Of a stretch of DNA of 14,409 nt, positions 1-8,200 are shown in pieces. Numbering within the stretch: the stretch's first letter is position 1; each line of letters opens with the position of its first letter. A model generated the notes under the pieces. It did not search any database, had not been told where the DNA came from, and worked only from the letters and a program-made list of their open reading frames with translations. The translations under genes and the position numbers were made by a program. The stretch is from JACRAO01 sp964490895 (lineage in GTDB: Bacteria; Bdellovibrionota; UBA1018): NCBI GenBank assembly GCA_964490895.1, contig CAZBEI010000075.1:1-14409 (forward strand), given 5' to 3'.

Positions 1-321
1 TGCTTGTGCAGAACTATGATTAGACTTACCCCAGAGTGAAACAGAGGCAGTGCCATTGTAAGTGACGACCGTAGCACAAAAATTAGCTTCTACTCCCACA
101 ACTGCATTGTAAATAGAAGGTGTTTTGCTTTTTTCGTCTACGAGTACTTTTACAAACACTGGAAACTCGGTCACTCCACTCACCTTCCCACAGAGCTCAG
201 CAGCTCGTGTTCTGCTCCCAGCAAAGTAAAAGGATGTGATATCGACTTTAGCTTCTTCGGCAGCACTCAGTGTACTCACCAAAAACCCCAGATAAATGAT
301 TGATTGATTTGTTTTTGTCAT
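1..321 (-). CDS. Exported protein of unknown function (5' part, runs off the window)
   Basis: An open frame starts at ATG (321-319) and stays open for 107 codons to the window edge, so the C-terminus is missing. The start is supported by an AGGGAGAAA ribosome binding site just upstream on the minus strand. Residues 1-20 look like a signal peptide: Lys near the start, then a hydrophobic run IIYLGFLVSTLSAA ending in Ala-Ala. The mature part is beta-rich in appearance, with single Cys residues in 'AAELCGKV' and 'ANFCATV' that could form a disulfide. I recognise no family. It is divergent from the CsoR-type promoter of the gene at 435. I found no convincing sigma70 promoter of its own, only a short inverted repeat (340-359) in the leader. 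Real gene likely; function unknown. Confidence 0.72.
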   Translation of the reverse strand, partial: MTKTNQSIIYLGFLVSTLSAAEEAKVDITSFYFAGSRTRAAELCGKVSGVTEFPVFVKVLVDEKSKTPSIYNAVVGVEANFCATVVTYNGTASVSLWGKSNHSSAQA

Positions 322-383
322 TTTATATTTCTCCCTGTGCGAAGCTTACAGTCACTTCGATAAAAGTAAAGCAAAAAAAAGAG

Positions 384-412
384 TTGCATTAATACCCCCA
401 GCTGGGTATACG
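384..412 (+). promoter_or_regulatory. Sigma70-like promoter with embedded CsoR-type operator
   Basis: The -35 element is TTGCAT (384-389) and the -10 is TATACG (407-412), with a 17-base spacer. The spacer and -10 hold TACCC-N6-GGGTA (393-408), a near-perfect palindrome of the type bound by Cu(I)-responsive CsoR repressors. A start near 419 would leave a leader of about 15 bases before the ATG at 435, with AGAGGGAAG (421-429) as ribosome binding site. The same element occurs at 4226-4241 and 11892-11907. Repressor occupancy here would block RNA polymerase directly. Binding is inferred from the sequence pattern. Confidence 0.75.
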
Positions 413-434
413 CAGGCATTAGAGGGAAGTTAAA

Positions 435-1079
435 ATGAAAAATAAAATAATGTTAGTTCTAGTTTCGGCAGGATTTTGCCTTACGTCTGTCCAAAACGCA
501 AATGCACATGGGGTGACACTTGCAAAGGCTACGGAGTTAGGGCTTCATAAGCTAGAAAGACTTGCAACTTCAGTTAATCCAGGAGTTCCAAGTAAAATTG
601 ACAAGTCTTTTAAAACAAATATTGCATCTGCAACTGTTGAGGAAGTTGGGAGTGAGCCCGACACTCAATTTGTAGTTACATTCTACCAGGTAGTAGATCC
701 AAACACCGCACAGTTTAAGCTAGAAATTAGATTGAATGAAGAGGGAGCTCCACTGAGTTATAAAGAAACAAAGGGAGTCGTCGCTCAAAATGCTCCCGTG
801 TGGTTGCCAGGCACAAAAGCCGTCACTCTTTCTGAAAACGCATTTCATTACTTGTTTGAGAATGTAACAAAGTTTTCAGAGCTTAAAGTTTATCTGGAAG
901 AAATGGTTAGTTTTGATCTCAAGCCTGGTACCAATAGCGCAGGCGAAGCGGTTGCATTTATCAATATACGTCTCCAAGAAAAAGAGAGAGAAGAGAAACC
1001 CGTATTGAGAATCAGAATAAAACTAGATGGCTCTCCAGATCTCGTCAATGGAGTTGCCCATGAGATCTTATTACGCTAA
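435..1079 (+). CDS. Exported protein of unknown function in a CsoR-controlled operon
   Basis: This 214-residue protein has a clear signal peptide (residues 1-24, ending Ala-Asn-Ala). The start is well set by AGAGGGAAG six bases upstream of the ATG. Cleavage after Ala24 would leave His25 as the mature N-terminal residue, a known way to bind Cu(II). The only Cys is in the signal peptide, so the mature protein has no thiols. The rest is a soluble alpha/beta sequence with no transmembrane segment and no family I recognise. It is the first gene behind the operator-bearing promoter at 384-412 and lies 24 bases ahead of the ankyrin/cupredoxin gene, so the two are probably co-transcribed. A role in periplasmic metal binding is inferred from context and the N-terminal His only. 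Confidence 0.85.
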   Translation: MKNKIMLVLVSAGFCLTSVQNANAHGVTLAKATELGLHKLERLATSVNPGVPSKIDKSFKTNIASATVEEVGSEPDTQFVVTFYQVVDPNTAQFKLEIRLNEEGAPLSYKETKGVVAQNAPVWLPGTKAVTLSENAFHYLFENVTKFSELKVYLEEMVSFDLKPGTNSAGEAVAFINIRLQEKEREEKPVLRIRIKLDGSPDLVNGVAHEILLR

Positions 1080-1103
1080 GAGAACTGTAACTTAGGAGCA
1101 CTT

Positions 1104-2405
1104 ATGAAAACCAGGATCATACTTTTTAACTTATGGGCTTTTATGGTCCTGGTTTCTAGTGCTCGTTTTGTTTATTCCGAAGAGGAAGAGGTCGACTGCA
1201 CGGGTATAGATAAAAAAGACTTTCCTATCCGTGTCACTATTAAGACTGAATACAGTCCAGGATTAGGGTCGTTTGAGTTTTTCAAGGCTCATGCAAAAAA
1301 TGAGACGGGTCTTTGTTGTCAACTGGATACGGGTCTTCGCATTGATCTTAAAACTCAAGTTAAGAGAGTGAGACAGGGTGAAAATTTAATCTATAAAGAC
1401 TATTCTGAGGATTGGAAAAGTTTTGAGTTGAGTCTTAAACCCAATGGGAGTCATTACCTTGGGTCATTAAAAATCGGTACAGTATTTGGTGAGCTTCCAG
1501 AAGTTGCAAGTCAGCTTGAGTGTAGTGTCATAGGCCTTCCTCCACCAGAGCCCTGTCTGACTGGAAGTGACCTTAATAAAAAATTCATCGAAGTGGCAAA
1601 ATGGGGAACTCCTGACGCCTTAGAGCATCTCCTTACTTGTGGAGCTGATCCCAACTTTAAAGATAAGTTGGGATGCACTGCGCTTCTTTATGTGACAGAT
1701 CTTGCCTGTGGCTATTCGCGACCAACTCACGGAAGCAATCCCTCTTATCCTGCTGGAAACACCCCCGTTTTTGATACACAGAGCATGTTTACCATCAAAG
1801 CTTTTTTAAAGTTACTTGTGGAGGCAGGGGCAAATATTGAAATAAGAGATCCAATCACCAAGCGTACTCCCCTCACAAACCTTGTTGGATATGATCGAGA
1901 AGAGGGAGTTCGGTTTCTTCTTGAACTTGAACCCAACGTGAACACTCAAGACATCGAAGGCAATACGCCTCTTATAGTTGCTGCTTATCAAAGCTCTGAC
2001 TGGATAGTTCAAGAGCTCTTAGAGGCTAATGCAGACGTCAATCTAAAAAACAAAGAAGGGAAAACAGCCTACCTGATTGCAGAAAAAAGAGGACGTAAAC
2101 ATTTGCTCGAGTCTCTAAAGTCTGCAGAAGTCCAAGTGCTTTTCTCAGGACTTCCAGCAGGCAAGTGTACTCCAAATACAGTTCGTCTAAAATTAGGACA
2201 AGCTACTTCGATGGAACTCTTGGCCAATCCTACTAGCATGTTTCTTTTTACAGCGCCCGACTTGAGAATTGAACTCATGGCCCATGCCAATCAAAAAGTT
2301 AAAAAAGTGATAAGTCCTAATAAAGCAGGGACTTTTCCTTTTACTTGCGGGGTACATGGAGGTTCAGATGACCAACAAACCCATGGAACAATTATCGTAC
2401 AATAG
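1104..2405 (+). CDS. Exported ankyrin-repeat protein with C-terminal cupredoxin-like domain
   Basis: The 433-residue protein has a signal peptide (about residues 1-25, hydrophobic FNLWAFMVLVSSARFVYS). Residues about 30-150 form a beta-rich region with several Cys. Residues about 155-345 contain ankyrin repeats, recognisable by 'LLTCGADPNFKDKLGCTAL', 'LLVEAGANIEIRDPITKRTPL', 'EGNTPLIVAA' and 'LLEANADVNLKNKEGKTA'. Residues 352-433 resemble the end of a small blue-copper domain: 'FTAPDL', then 'AGTFPFTCGVHGG' and a final 'HGTIIVQ'. Cys415 and His418 fit the CxxH ligand pair. The usual first His appears replaced near 'MFLFTAPDL', and the usual Met before Gly is absent, with His427 nearby. Ribosome binding site is TAGGAGC before the ATG. 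It is second in the operon with the 435 gene. Ankyrin assignment is firm; copper binding is inferred. Confidence 0.88.
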   Translation: MKTRIILFNLWAFMVLVSSARFVYSEEEEVDCTGIDKKDFPIRVTIKTEYSPGLGSFEFFKAHAKNETGLCCQLDTGLRIDLKTQVKRVRQGENLIYKDYSEDWKSFELSLKPNGSHYLGSLKIGTVFGELPEVASQLECSVIGLPPPEPCLTGSDLNKKFIEVAKWGTPDALEHLLTCGADPNFKDKLGCTALLYVTDLACGYSRPTHGSNPSYPAGNTPVFDTQSMFTIKAFLKLLVEAGANIEIRDPITKRTPLTNLVGYDREEGVRFLLELEPNVNTQDIEGNTPLIVAAYQSSDWIVQELLEANADVNLKNKEGKTAYLIAEKRGRKHLLESLKSAEVQVLFSGLPAGKCTPNTVRLKLGQATSMELLANPTSMFLFTAPDLRIELMAHANQKVKKVISPNKAGTFPFTCGVHGGSDDQQTHGTIIVQ

Positions 2406-2433
2406 GGATACCAAAGAGCCCCTCCAAAAGAGT

Positions 2434-3549
2434 CTATGGATAAAAGTGAACCAATAAAAATGCGAGATTCGTGGGTTCACTTAAGATTGCATAAAACTGT
2501 TTTTGTAGGGTGAGGCTTAATTCAAAATGGGGTCTTGGAAAATATTGAATGCCGAGACCTACAAATTTACCTAGAGTGTTACTTTTTGAAAAACTTGCCT
2601 TTTGAATTTCGAGAGTAGAAAATCCGTGGAATCCTTGAAAAAACTCATAGTCAATCTTATTGTAATTTACAAAACCCAATTGAGACCCTGGATCAAGACC
2701 GGACCCAGCATTTGAAATCACCGCTTGAAAATCTAGTTCTGTGAGAACATAGAAATAAGAAGTCACGCCAAGTATCCCCCATGTCCCATAAATATGGCGC
2801 TTTTGAGCTTGATTGCTCCCATAAAAATAACTAAGACCTGTTTTGAAGCGATCTAAAAACGAAAAGGATGTATTAAGAGCTATGCCTTTTTCGCGATTGA
2901 GTTTTGTATTATCAGGACGGCCTAAAACTGTTGTTAAAAACGTATTGTATTTTTCTCCAATCCACGCAGCCTCTAGATTATAAGTTTCACTTCCCTGATC
3001 CCAATTGAGCCCCCTTTTTGTGACAATGGCGTGATCGGCTGTTGTAATTCCAAAAGAAGGTTGAAATCTCCCCACACGAAAAGAGAGCTCGTCACTGGGT
3101 CGATAATTAAGAAAGTGCCTTCGTGAAATAAAGTGATTTGTGGCAGATTCTGCATTTGGAGTTTCCCGATATCCAAGTGTGCCATCCAAGATAAATTTCC
3201 CGTAACTTCCGGCCATTTCAAAATCAGCTTGCATGAGAATGACTCTTCCTTCTCGCGTTGTTGGTGTGTCTTTATAAAGAACGAGGTTTCTAAAATCTCC
3301 TCCAAGACTTAGCCACTCTGGCAATTTCACAACTCCATAAGCAAATTGAGACTCTCCTTCCTTTCCTTTTTGGCTTAAAAGTTCTCGAGAGAGCTCTCTC
3401 CCATAGGCAGTCAAAACACCACTCCCAGTTGGACTCATATGGCATGCAATGCAGTTCACGTACCCGTGTCTGACCATTTCTGGGTAAGAAAAAGCGGTCT
3501 TTGGTAGAGTTAGAAAACCTAAGAAAATAATACTAATCAAAACTCTCAT
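2434..3549 (-). CDS. Outer-membrane barrel-like protein with N-terminal heme-c motif
   Basis: The 371-residue protein has a signal peptide (1-21, ending Ala-Phe-Ser). Next comes a conserved-looking segment 'YPEMVRHGYVNCIACHMSP' with one CxxCH heme-c attachment site (Cys33, Cys36, His37) followed by 'TGSGVLTAYGREL'. From about residue 75 to the end the sequence alternates polar and hydrophobic residues in short strands with many aromatic residues, typical of an outer-membrane beta-barrel ('GKFILDGTLGYRE', 'KTGLSYFYGSN', 'HFELSLTLQKQFY'). It is translationally coupled to the upstream yceI-like gene by an ATGA overlap (3546-3549). Its 3' end faces the ankyrin gene with 28 bases between. Possible role: electron transfer or a redox-linked porin in the outer membrane. 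Heme motif is certain by sequence; barrel is inferred. Confidence 0.85.
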   Translation of the reverse strand: MRVLISIIFLGFLTLPKTAFSYPEMVRHGYVNCIACHMSPTGSGVLTAYGRELSRELLSQKGKEGESQFAYGVVKLPEWLSLGGDFRNLVLYKDTPTTREGRVILMQADFEMAGSYGKFILDGTLGYRETPNAESATNHFISRRHFLNYRPSDELSFRVGRFQPSFGITTADHAIVTKRGLNWDQGSETYNLEAAWIGEKYNTFLTTVLGRPDNTKLNREKGIALNTSFSFLDRFKTGLSYFYGSNQAQKRHIYGTWGILGVTSYFYVLTELDFQAVISNAGSGLDPGSQLGFVNYNKIDYEFFQGFHGFSTLEIQKASFSKSNTLGKFVGLGIQYFPRPHFELSLTLQKQFYAILSEPTNLAFLLVHFYP

Positions 3550-4157
3550 TTAGATTTTAGAATAGGACCTTTGAATTCTACTTGTACCGTAACATCATCA
3601 GCCATTGTAATCCCGGCAAATCCTGGCTTTGGAATAGAAAAATCACTAATTTTAAATCCAAAACTTGCAGTCACTTGGACTTGATTGATTTTGCGCTCAA
3701 TATTTGCAAGCCCAGAAATAATTTTATCAACTCCATGAAGTGACAAAGTGCCTTCGAATGGAAGTTTTTCTATATTTATGTTTTCCTGCTTTAAGGTGTC
3801 GGGAAGGATCATTTTTGTGAAAGTGAACTGAGCTTGGGGATATTTTTCTGTTTCTAGGTATTTTTTCTTCATGTGTTCATTTCGCATCTTGATACCCGTG
3901 TCTAGAGAATCAAGAGTAAAGCTGGCCGTTCCTGTAAGCTTTAAATCCAAAACCGTGAGTAATCCTTTTGGAGCAATCCCTACTCCATGAATTTTGAGCG
4001 CACTGGGCCAGCCAATTGCTCGAAACTCTACAGATCCAATGCTTTGTTCTAGAGCTACAGTCCACTTTTCTGAGGGTGTCACTGCAGAAAAGGCCGAAAA
4101 TCCATTGGCTAGACTTAAAAAAAATAAAAATAAAATGACAAAAAAATTCTTTCTCAT
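3546..4157 (-). CDS. YceI-family periplasmic protein
   Basis: The 203-residue protein has a signal peptide (about 1-25, ending Phe-Ser-Ala) and a YceI-type lipocalin-like domain. Family hallmarks are 'SIGSVEFRAIGWP', 'GTASFTLDSLDTGIKMRNEHMKK', 'KYPQAQFTFTKM' and 'FEGTLSLHGVDKIISGLANI'. YceI proteins bind isoprenoid or other hydrophobic ligands in the periplasm, and some are tied to isoprenoid quinones and electron transport; the ligand here is unknown. The start is fixed by AGGGAGAG upstream. The gene overlaps the heme-c barrel gene by four bases and is divergent from the csoR-like gene, sharing its operator region (4218-4251). A weaker minus-strand promoter there (TTGACA at 4251-4246, TATGTG at 4227-4222) would place it under the same repressor. 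Confidence 0.92.
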   Translation of the reverse strand: MRKNFFVILFLFFLSLANGFSAFSAVTPSEKWTVALEQSIGSVEFRAIGWPSALKIHGVGIAPKGLLTVLDLKLTGTASFTLDSLDTGIKMRNEHMKKKYLETEKYPQAQFTFTKMILPDTLKQENINIEKLPFEGTLSLHGVDKIISGLANIERKINQVQVTASFGFKISDFSIPKPGFAGITMADDVTVQVEFKGPILKSK

Positions 4158-4217
4158 ATAAAACTCTCCCTAAAATTTAGGATTCGATTTTTACAAATCA
4201 CTTCGCAAATCCATTGA

Positions 4218-4251
4218 TTGACACATACCCCCTAACAGGTATATATGTCAA
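4218..4251. promoter_or_regulatory. Divergent promoter pair sharing one CsoR-type operator
   Basis: On the plus strand TTGACA (4218-4223) is followed by TATATA (4240-4245, spacer 16) or TATATG (4242-4247, spacer 18). On the minus strand TTGACA (4251-4246) is followed by TATGTG (4227-4222, spacer 18). The whole block is an imperfect palindrome. At its core is TACCC-N6-AGGTA (4226-4241), matching the sites at 393 and 11892. One bound repressor would cover both promoters, giving autoregulation of the csoR-like gene and control of the yceI-like operon. The plus-strand promoter is the better match. Operator function is inferred from sequence and the adjacent csoR-like gene. Confidence 0.78.
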
Positions 4252-4255
4252 TCCT

Positions 4256-4582
4256 ATGAATACCTCACTTTTACAAAATAATTCTGGAGTCAACCACAAG
4301 CGAGTTAAAAAAAAACACCCCGATCATACCTCAGCTCTTGCAAGACTTAAAAAAGTAAAGGGACAGTTGAGTGGCTTAGAGAAAATGATCAGTGATCAAC
4401 GTTATTGCGTGGACATTCTAGTCCAGTTTCGTGCAGTTTCTGCAGGACTGAATGCGATTGAACGATCTATCTTCGAAAGGCACATCGCAAATTGTGTCAA
4501 AGGAGCCATCGAATCAAAAAATAAAAAAGATATCGAAGGAAAAGTAAAGGAGCTGATGGAGCTTATTTTTAAGCGCCTTTAG
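4256..4582 (+). CDS. csoR: CsoR-family metal-sensing transcriptional repressor
   Basis: The protein is 108 residues from the ATG at 4256. The frame extends upstream to a TTG at 4214, but that part overlaps the promoter and operator, so the ATG is chosen. The all-helical CsoR/RcnR family signature is clear: 'ARLKKVKGQLSGLEKMI', 'RYCVDILVQFRAVSAGLNAIE' and 'ERHIANCVKGAIES'. The Cu(I) ligand set is intact: Cys51, His76 and Cys80 have the same 25- and 4-residue spacing as Cys36, His61 and Cys65 of the M. tuberculosis protein. RcnR and FrmR types lack this set. Apo-CsoR binds DNA and Cu(I) releases it. No ribosome binding site precedes the ATG and the promoter -10 ends about 8-10 bases away, so the mRNA may be leaderless. 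It heads the operon with the cytochrome and efflux genes. Ni sensing (InrS-like) is the main alternative. Confidence 0.93.
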   Translation: MNTSLLQNNSGVNHKRVKKKHPDHTSALARLKKVKGQLSGLEKMISDQRYCVDILVQFRAVSAGLNAIERSIFERHIANCVKGAIESKNKKDIEGKVKELMELIFKRL

Positions 4583-4591
4583 CTTTTAATC

Positions 4592-5272
4592 ATGCAACAT
4601 TATAATGCCCACAAAATATTAAACCTGATATTTGGACTGACGGTGTTACTGGGTGGGTGCCGATTTTATTATGAAGAGAAAATAACACTGGCTCCTCCCT
4701 CTTTGGTTTTTTACCAGGCGGTTCATGAAAAGGTTTTTCTACCCAAATGCATTGCTTGCCATGGAAATTCTGGTGGTGTCAATCTTGAGTCCTGTAAGGC
4801 TGTTATACAGAATCTCTCTATGATAGAAAAAGTGGTGTTTACAACAAAAACGATGCCAAAAAATGGGTCCCTAACTCAAGCAGAGGCGGCACTTTTATCT
4901 ACTTGGATAAAAGCAGGGGCACCCGAGAGTCCATCTGGGGCTCCCGCGACACCCAGCCCTACTCCCACTCCAGAAGAGCCACTTTTGCCCACTTTTACAT
5001 CTCTTCAAAAAAAGATTTTTAATGTTCGCTGCGTCATCTGTCATTCGCCCGGAGGAAAGGCTTGGGGGGTGCCGTTCCTTACTTACAAAGATTTTTTCGA
5101 CCCTCAGCGAGAGATTGTTAAGCCAGGAAACGTCGAAGAAAGTGGCATAATGATTGCTATCATGCGCGATGATGAGAAAAGAATGCCCCCTCCTGACACA
5201 GCAGGAGCCCTGAAGACTGAAGAAATTGAAACTATCAAGAAATGGATTGAAGATGGAGCGCCAGAAAAATGA
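4592..5272 (+). CDS. Di-heme cytochrome c lipoprotein
   Basis: The 226-residue protein carries a lipoprotein signal with lipobox Leu-Gly-Gly-Cys (Cys23), so it is probably anchored to a membrane facing the periplasm. It holds two heme-c sites: CIACH (Cys53-His57) and CVICH (Cys147-His151). Each is followed by a Met-Pro segment suited to the distal ligand ('TKTMPKNG', 'EKRMPPPD'). The two halves each end in a similar 'W-I-x-x-G-A-P' segment, suggesting internal duplication, and are joined by a Pro/Thr-rich linker near residues 113-130. The second half resembles Planctomycete-type cytochrome c domains. No good ribosome binding site is seen. The gene starts 9 bases after csoR and ends 12 bases before the RND pump gene, so it sits inside the efflux operon. 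Likely role is periplasmic electron transfer; the partner is unknown. Confidence 0.9.
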   Translation: MQHYNAHKILNLIFGLTVLLGGCRFYYEEKITLAPPSLVFYQAVHEKVFLPKCIACHGNSGGVNLESCKAVIQNLSMIEKVVFTTKTMPKNGSLTQAEAALLSTWIKAGAPESPSGAPATPSPTPTPEEPLLPTFTSLQKKIFNVRCVICHSPGGKAWGVPFLTYKDFFDPQREIVKPGNVEESGIMIAIMRDDEKRMPPPDTAGALKTEEIETIKKWIEDGAPEK

Positions 5273-5284
5273 GGGCGGAAATAA

Positions 5285-8200
5285 ATGCTAGATAAAATCA
5301 TTCGATTCTCACTGACTCACAGACTTTTTGTGCTGGTCACAGGGGTTGCACTCACCGGCTATGGGCTTTTTGTTATTTCTCAGTTACCTGTCGATGTTTT
5401 TCCAGATCTCAATCGTCCCACAGTAAACATCATGACTGAATCTCCAGGCATGGCCCCTGAGGAGGTAGAAACTCTCGTCACGCTCCCCCTAGAGACAGTG
5501 TTAAATGGACTCCCGGGAGTGGAGCGCGTGAGATCTTCTACGGGGATTGGATTGTCTGTCATTTATGTCGAATTTGCATGGGACACCGATATTTATAGAA
5601 ATAGACAGCTTGTTTCTGAAAAGCTCTCCCTTGCCAAAGAAAAACTCCCAGGCAAAATCACTCCCGTGATGGGTCCCATTGCTTCTATTATGGGAGAAAT
5701 TCAACTTTTGGGGCTCACTTCTAAAGTTGAAACTATATCTCCCCTTGATCTAAGAACCCTTGCCGACTGGGTGATAAGGCCAAGATTGCTCTCTGTCCCT
5801 GGTGTGTCTCAAGTGATTTCTATCGGAGGAGGAGTGAGGCAATTTCAAATCCTAATCTCTGCCGAAAAACTCCAAAAACTCAGGCTTTCATTAGAAGATG
5901 TCGAGCACAACCTCTCTCACTTAAGCCAAAACACGACTGGGGGTTATGTTGATTCGGATAAAAAAGAATTTCTAATTCGAAATATTGGAACTGTAAAATC
6001 TGAAGAAGATATTTTAAATTCTGTGGTGGGCAATCATCTGGGGCGCCCTGTCTTAGTAAAAGACATTGCCAATGTAAAAATCGGGTCACAAGTAAAACGT
6101 GGGGATGGAAGTGTGAATGGAAAGCCTGCAGTGATCTTAAGCATTCAAAAACAACCTGGCAGTAATACCATAGAGCTCACAAAGCAAATAGACTTAGCTT
6201 TGACAGAGCTCGAAAAAACTTTTCCAAAAGGAGTTCATCTTGAGAGAGATCTTTTTAAACAAGCTCATTTTATTGAGTCTGCAATTGACAATGTCAAAGA
6301 GGCTCTGAGGGATGGAGCTATTCTTGTATTGATCGTCTTATTTTTATTCCTTCTTAATTTTAGAACAACAGCCATTACCTTAACAGCGATTCCTCTTTCG
6401 TTTGTGATGACTGCTATTGTGATGAAGGTATTTGGAATTACTGTAAACACGATGACTCTGGGTGGCTTAGCTGTAGCAATTGGTGAGTTAGTAGACGACG
6501 CCATTGTAGATGTAGAGAACGTGTTTAGAAGGTTAAGAGAAAATAAGAAGCGAGAGACGCCTCTCCCGTCTTTGCAAGTTGTTTACAGCGCGTCGAGTGA
6601 AATAAGAAATTCGATCGTATTTGCCACCCTCATTGTGGTTTTGGTGTTTGTTCCACTTTTTTATTTAAGTGGGATCGAGGGCAGACTTTTTATTCCACTG
6701 GGAGTAGCCTACATTGTTTCTCTTTTGGCTTCTCTCTTGGTTTCATTGACTGTTACACCCGTGCTTTGCTCTCTCCTTTTAACCAAAGGGAAACTGATTG
6801 AGCACGAAGAAAGCCGATTTATAAAGTGGCTTAAAAAAATAGACCGCAAATTACTAGAGAGAGCTCTAGATCAACCTAAAACCGTTATAGGAGTGAGCCT
6901 CATTTTGTTTTTCTCCTCTCTTTTACTCATTCCATTTATGGGAAAAGATTTTCTTCCAAAATTTAATGAAGGGACAGCCACAGTTAACGTTTTGGCACAG
7001 CCTGGTATTTCTTTAGAGGAATCCAATAAACTTGGAACAAGGGCAGAAGAACAGATTTTGAGTGTTCCTGAGGTAAAATCTGTAGCAAGAAGAACGGGGC
7101 GAGCTGAAATGGACGAGCACGCTGAGGGAGTTCATTATTCTGAAATTGATGTTGATTTTAAAACAGGAGGAAGACCTAAGGAAACCGTACTCGATGAAGT
7201 TCGGAAAAAACTGGAGGCAGTCCCAGGAGTTTTTAGCAACGTTGGGCAGCCCATTTCACATAGATTAGATCATTTACTTTCGGGAGTGAGAGCACAAATC
7301 GCCATTAAAATTTTCGGTCCTGACCTCACAACACTAAGATCTAAGGCTCAAGAAATATATCGTGCTTTGACTGGAACAGTGGGTCTTGTGGATTTGCAAA
7401 CAGAACAGCAAGTTCTAATCCCACAAGTCAAAATCCAACTTCTTAGAGAAGAGGCAGCAAACTCAGGCATTGTGCTTGGAGATTTGGCAACTATGCTTGA
7501 GATGGCTTTAAATGGCGAAGTCGTAGCTCAAGTGCTAGAAAATCAGAGGATTTTTAATGTTTTTATGCGCTTTGACGATCGCTCGCGAGCTGACATTGAG
7601 CTTATTAAAAAAACAGCGATTAAAATCATGCCGGATGGGACTAAAATTCTGCTTGAGAAAGTGGCTGATATTTTTGAATCCACAGGCCCCAATATGATCA
7701 ATCGTGAAAACGCTCAAAGAAGAATGGTGATCTCTGCCAATAGTTCCGGGCGAGATTTGGATAGCCTTGTTAGTGAAATCAAATCTAAAATAAATGAAAA
7801 AGTTAAATTGGGAGATGGTTATTTTATTCACTATGGTGGCCAATTTGAAAGTCAGAAGTCAGCTTCGCGCTTGATACTTTTGCTTGGATTATTTTCTCTC
7901 ATAGGCATTTTTATAGTGCTTTATGCTCATTTTAAATCGAGCTTTATTGCAGTGCAAATCATGCTCAATATCCCAATGGCCTTGATTGGAAGTTTGATGG
8001 CCATTTTTCTCTCTGATCGGGTTTTTTCGGTAGCTACTCTTGTAGCATTTATCACGCTCTGTGGAATTGCGAGTCGAAATGGAATTATGATGATCTCTCA
8101 TTATCTGCACCTTCTAAAATCCGAAGGCGAGAAATTTTCTAAGGAGATGGTGATTCGAGGTTCTTTAGAAAGACTTGTGCCAGTTTTGATGACAGCACTC

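Noticed and set aside
340..359. CGAAG-N10-CTTCG inverted repeat in the leader of the minus-strand gene at 1-321
   Set aside because: The stem is only 5 bases with a 10-base loop and no matching element elsewhere; likely chance.
2406..2433. Possible terminator between the convergent ankyrin and heme-c barrel genes
   Set aside because: The sequence holds a direct repeat (AAAGAG type) rather than complementary arms, and there is no T run.
4214..4255. Extended N-terminus of the CsoR-like protein from TTG
   Set aside because: The extension would be coded by the operator and -10 region itself and is not part of the family's conserved core.
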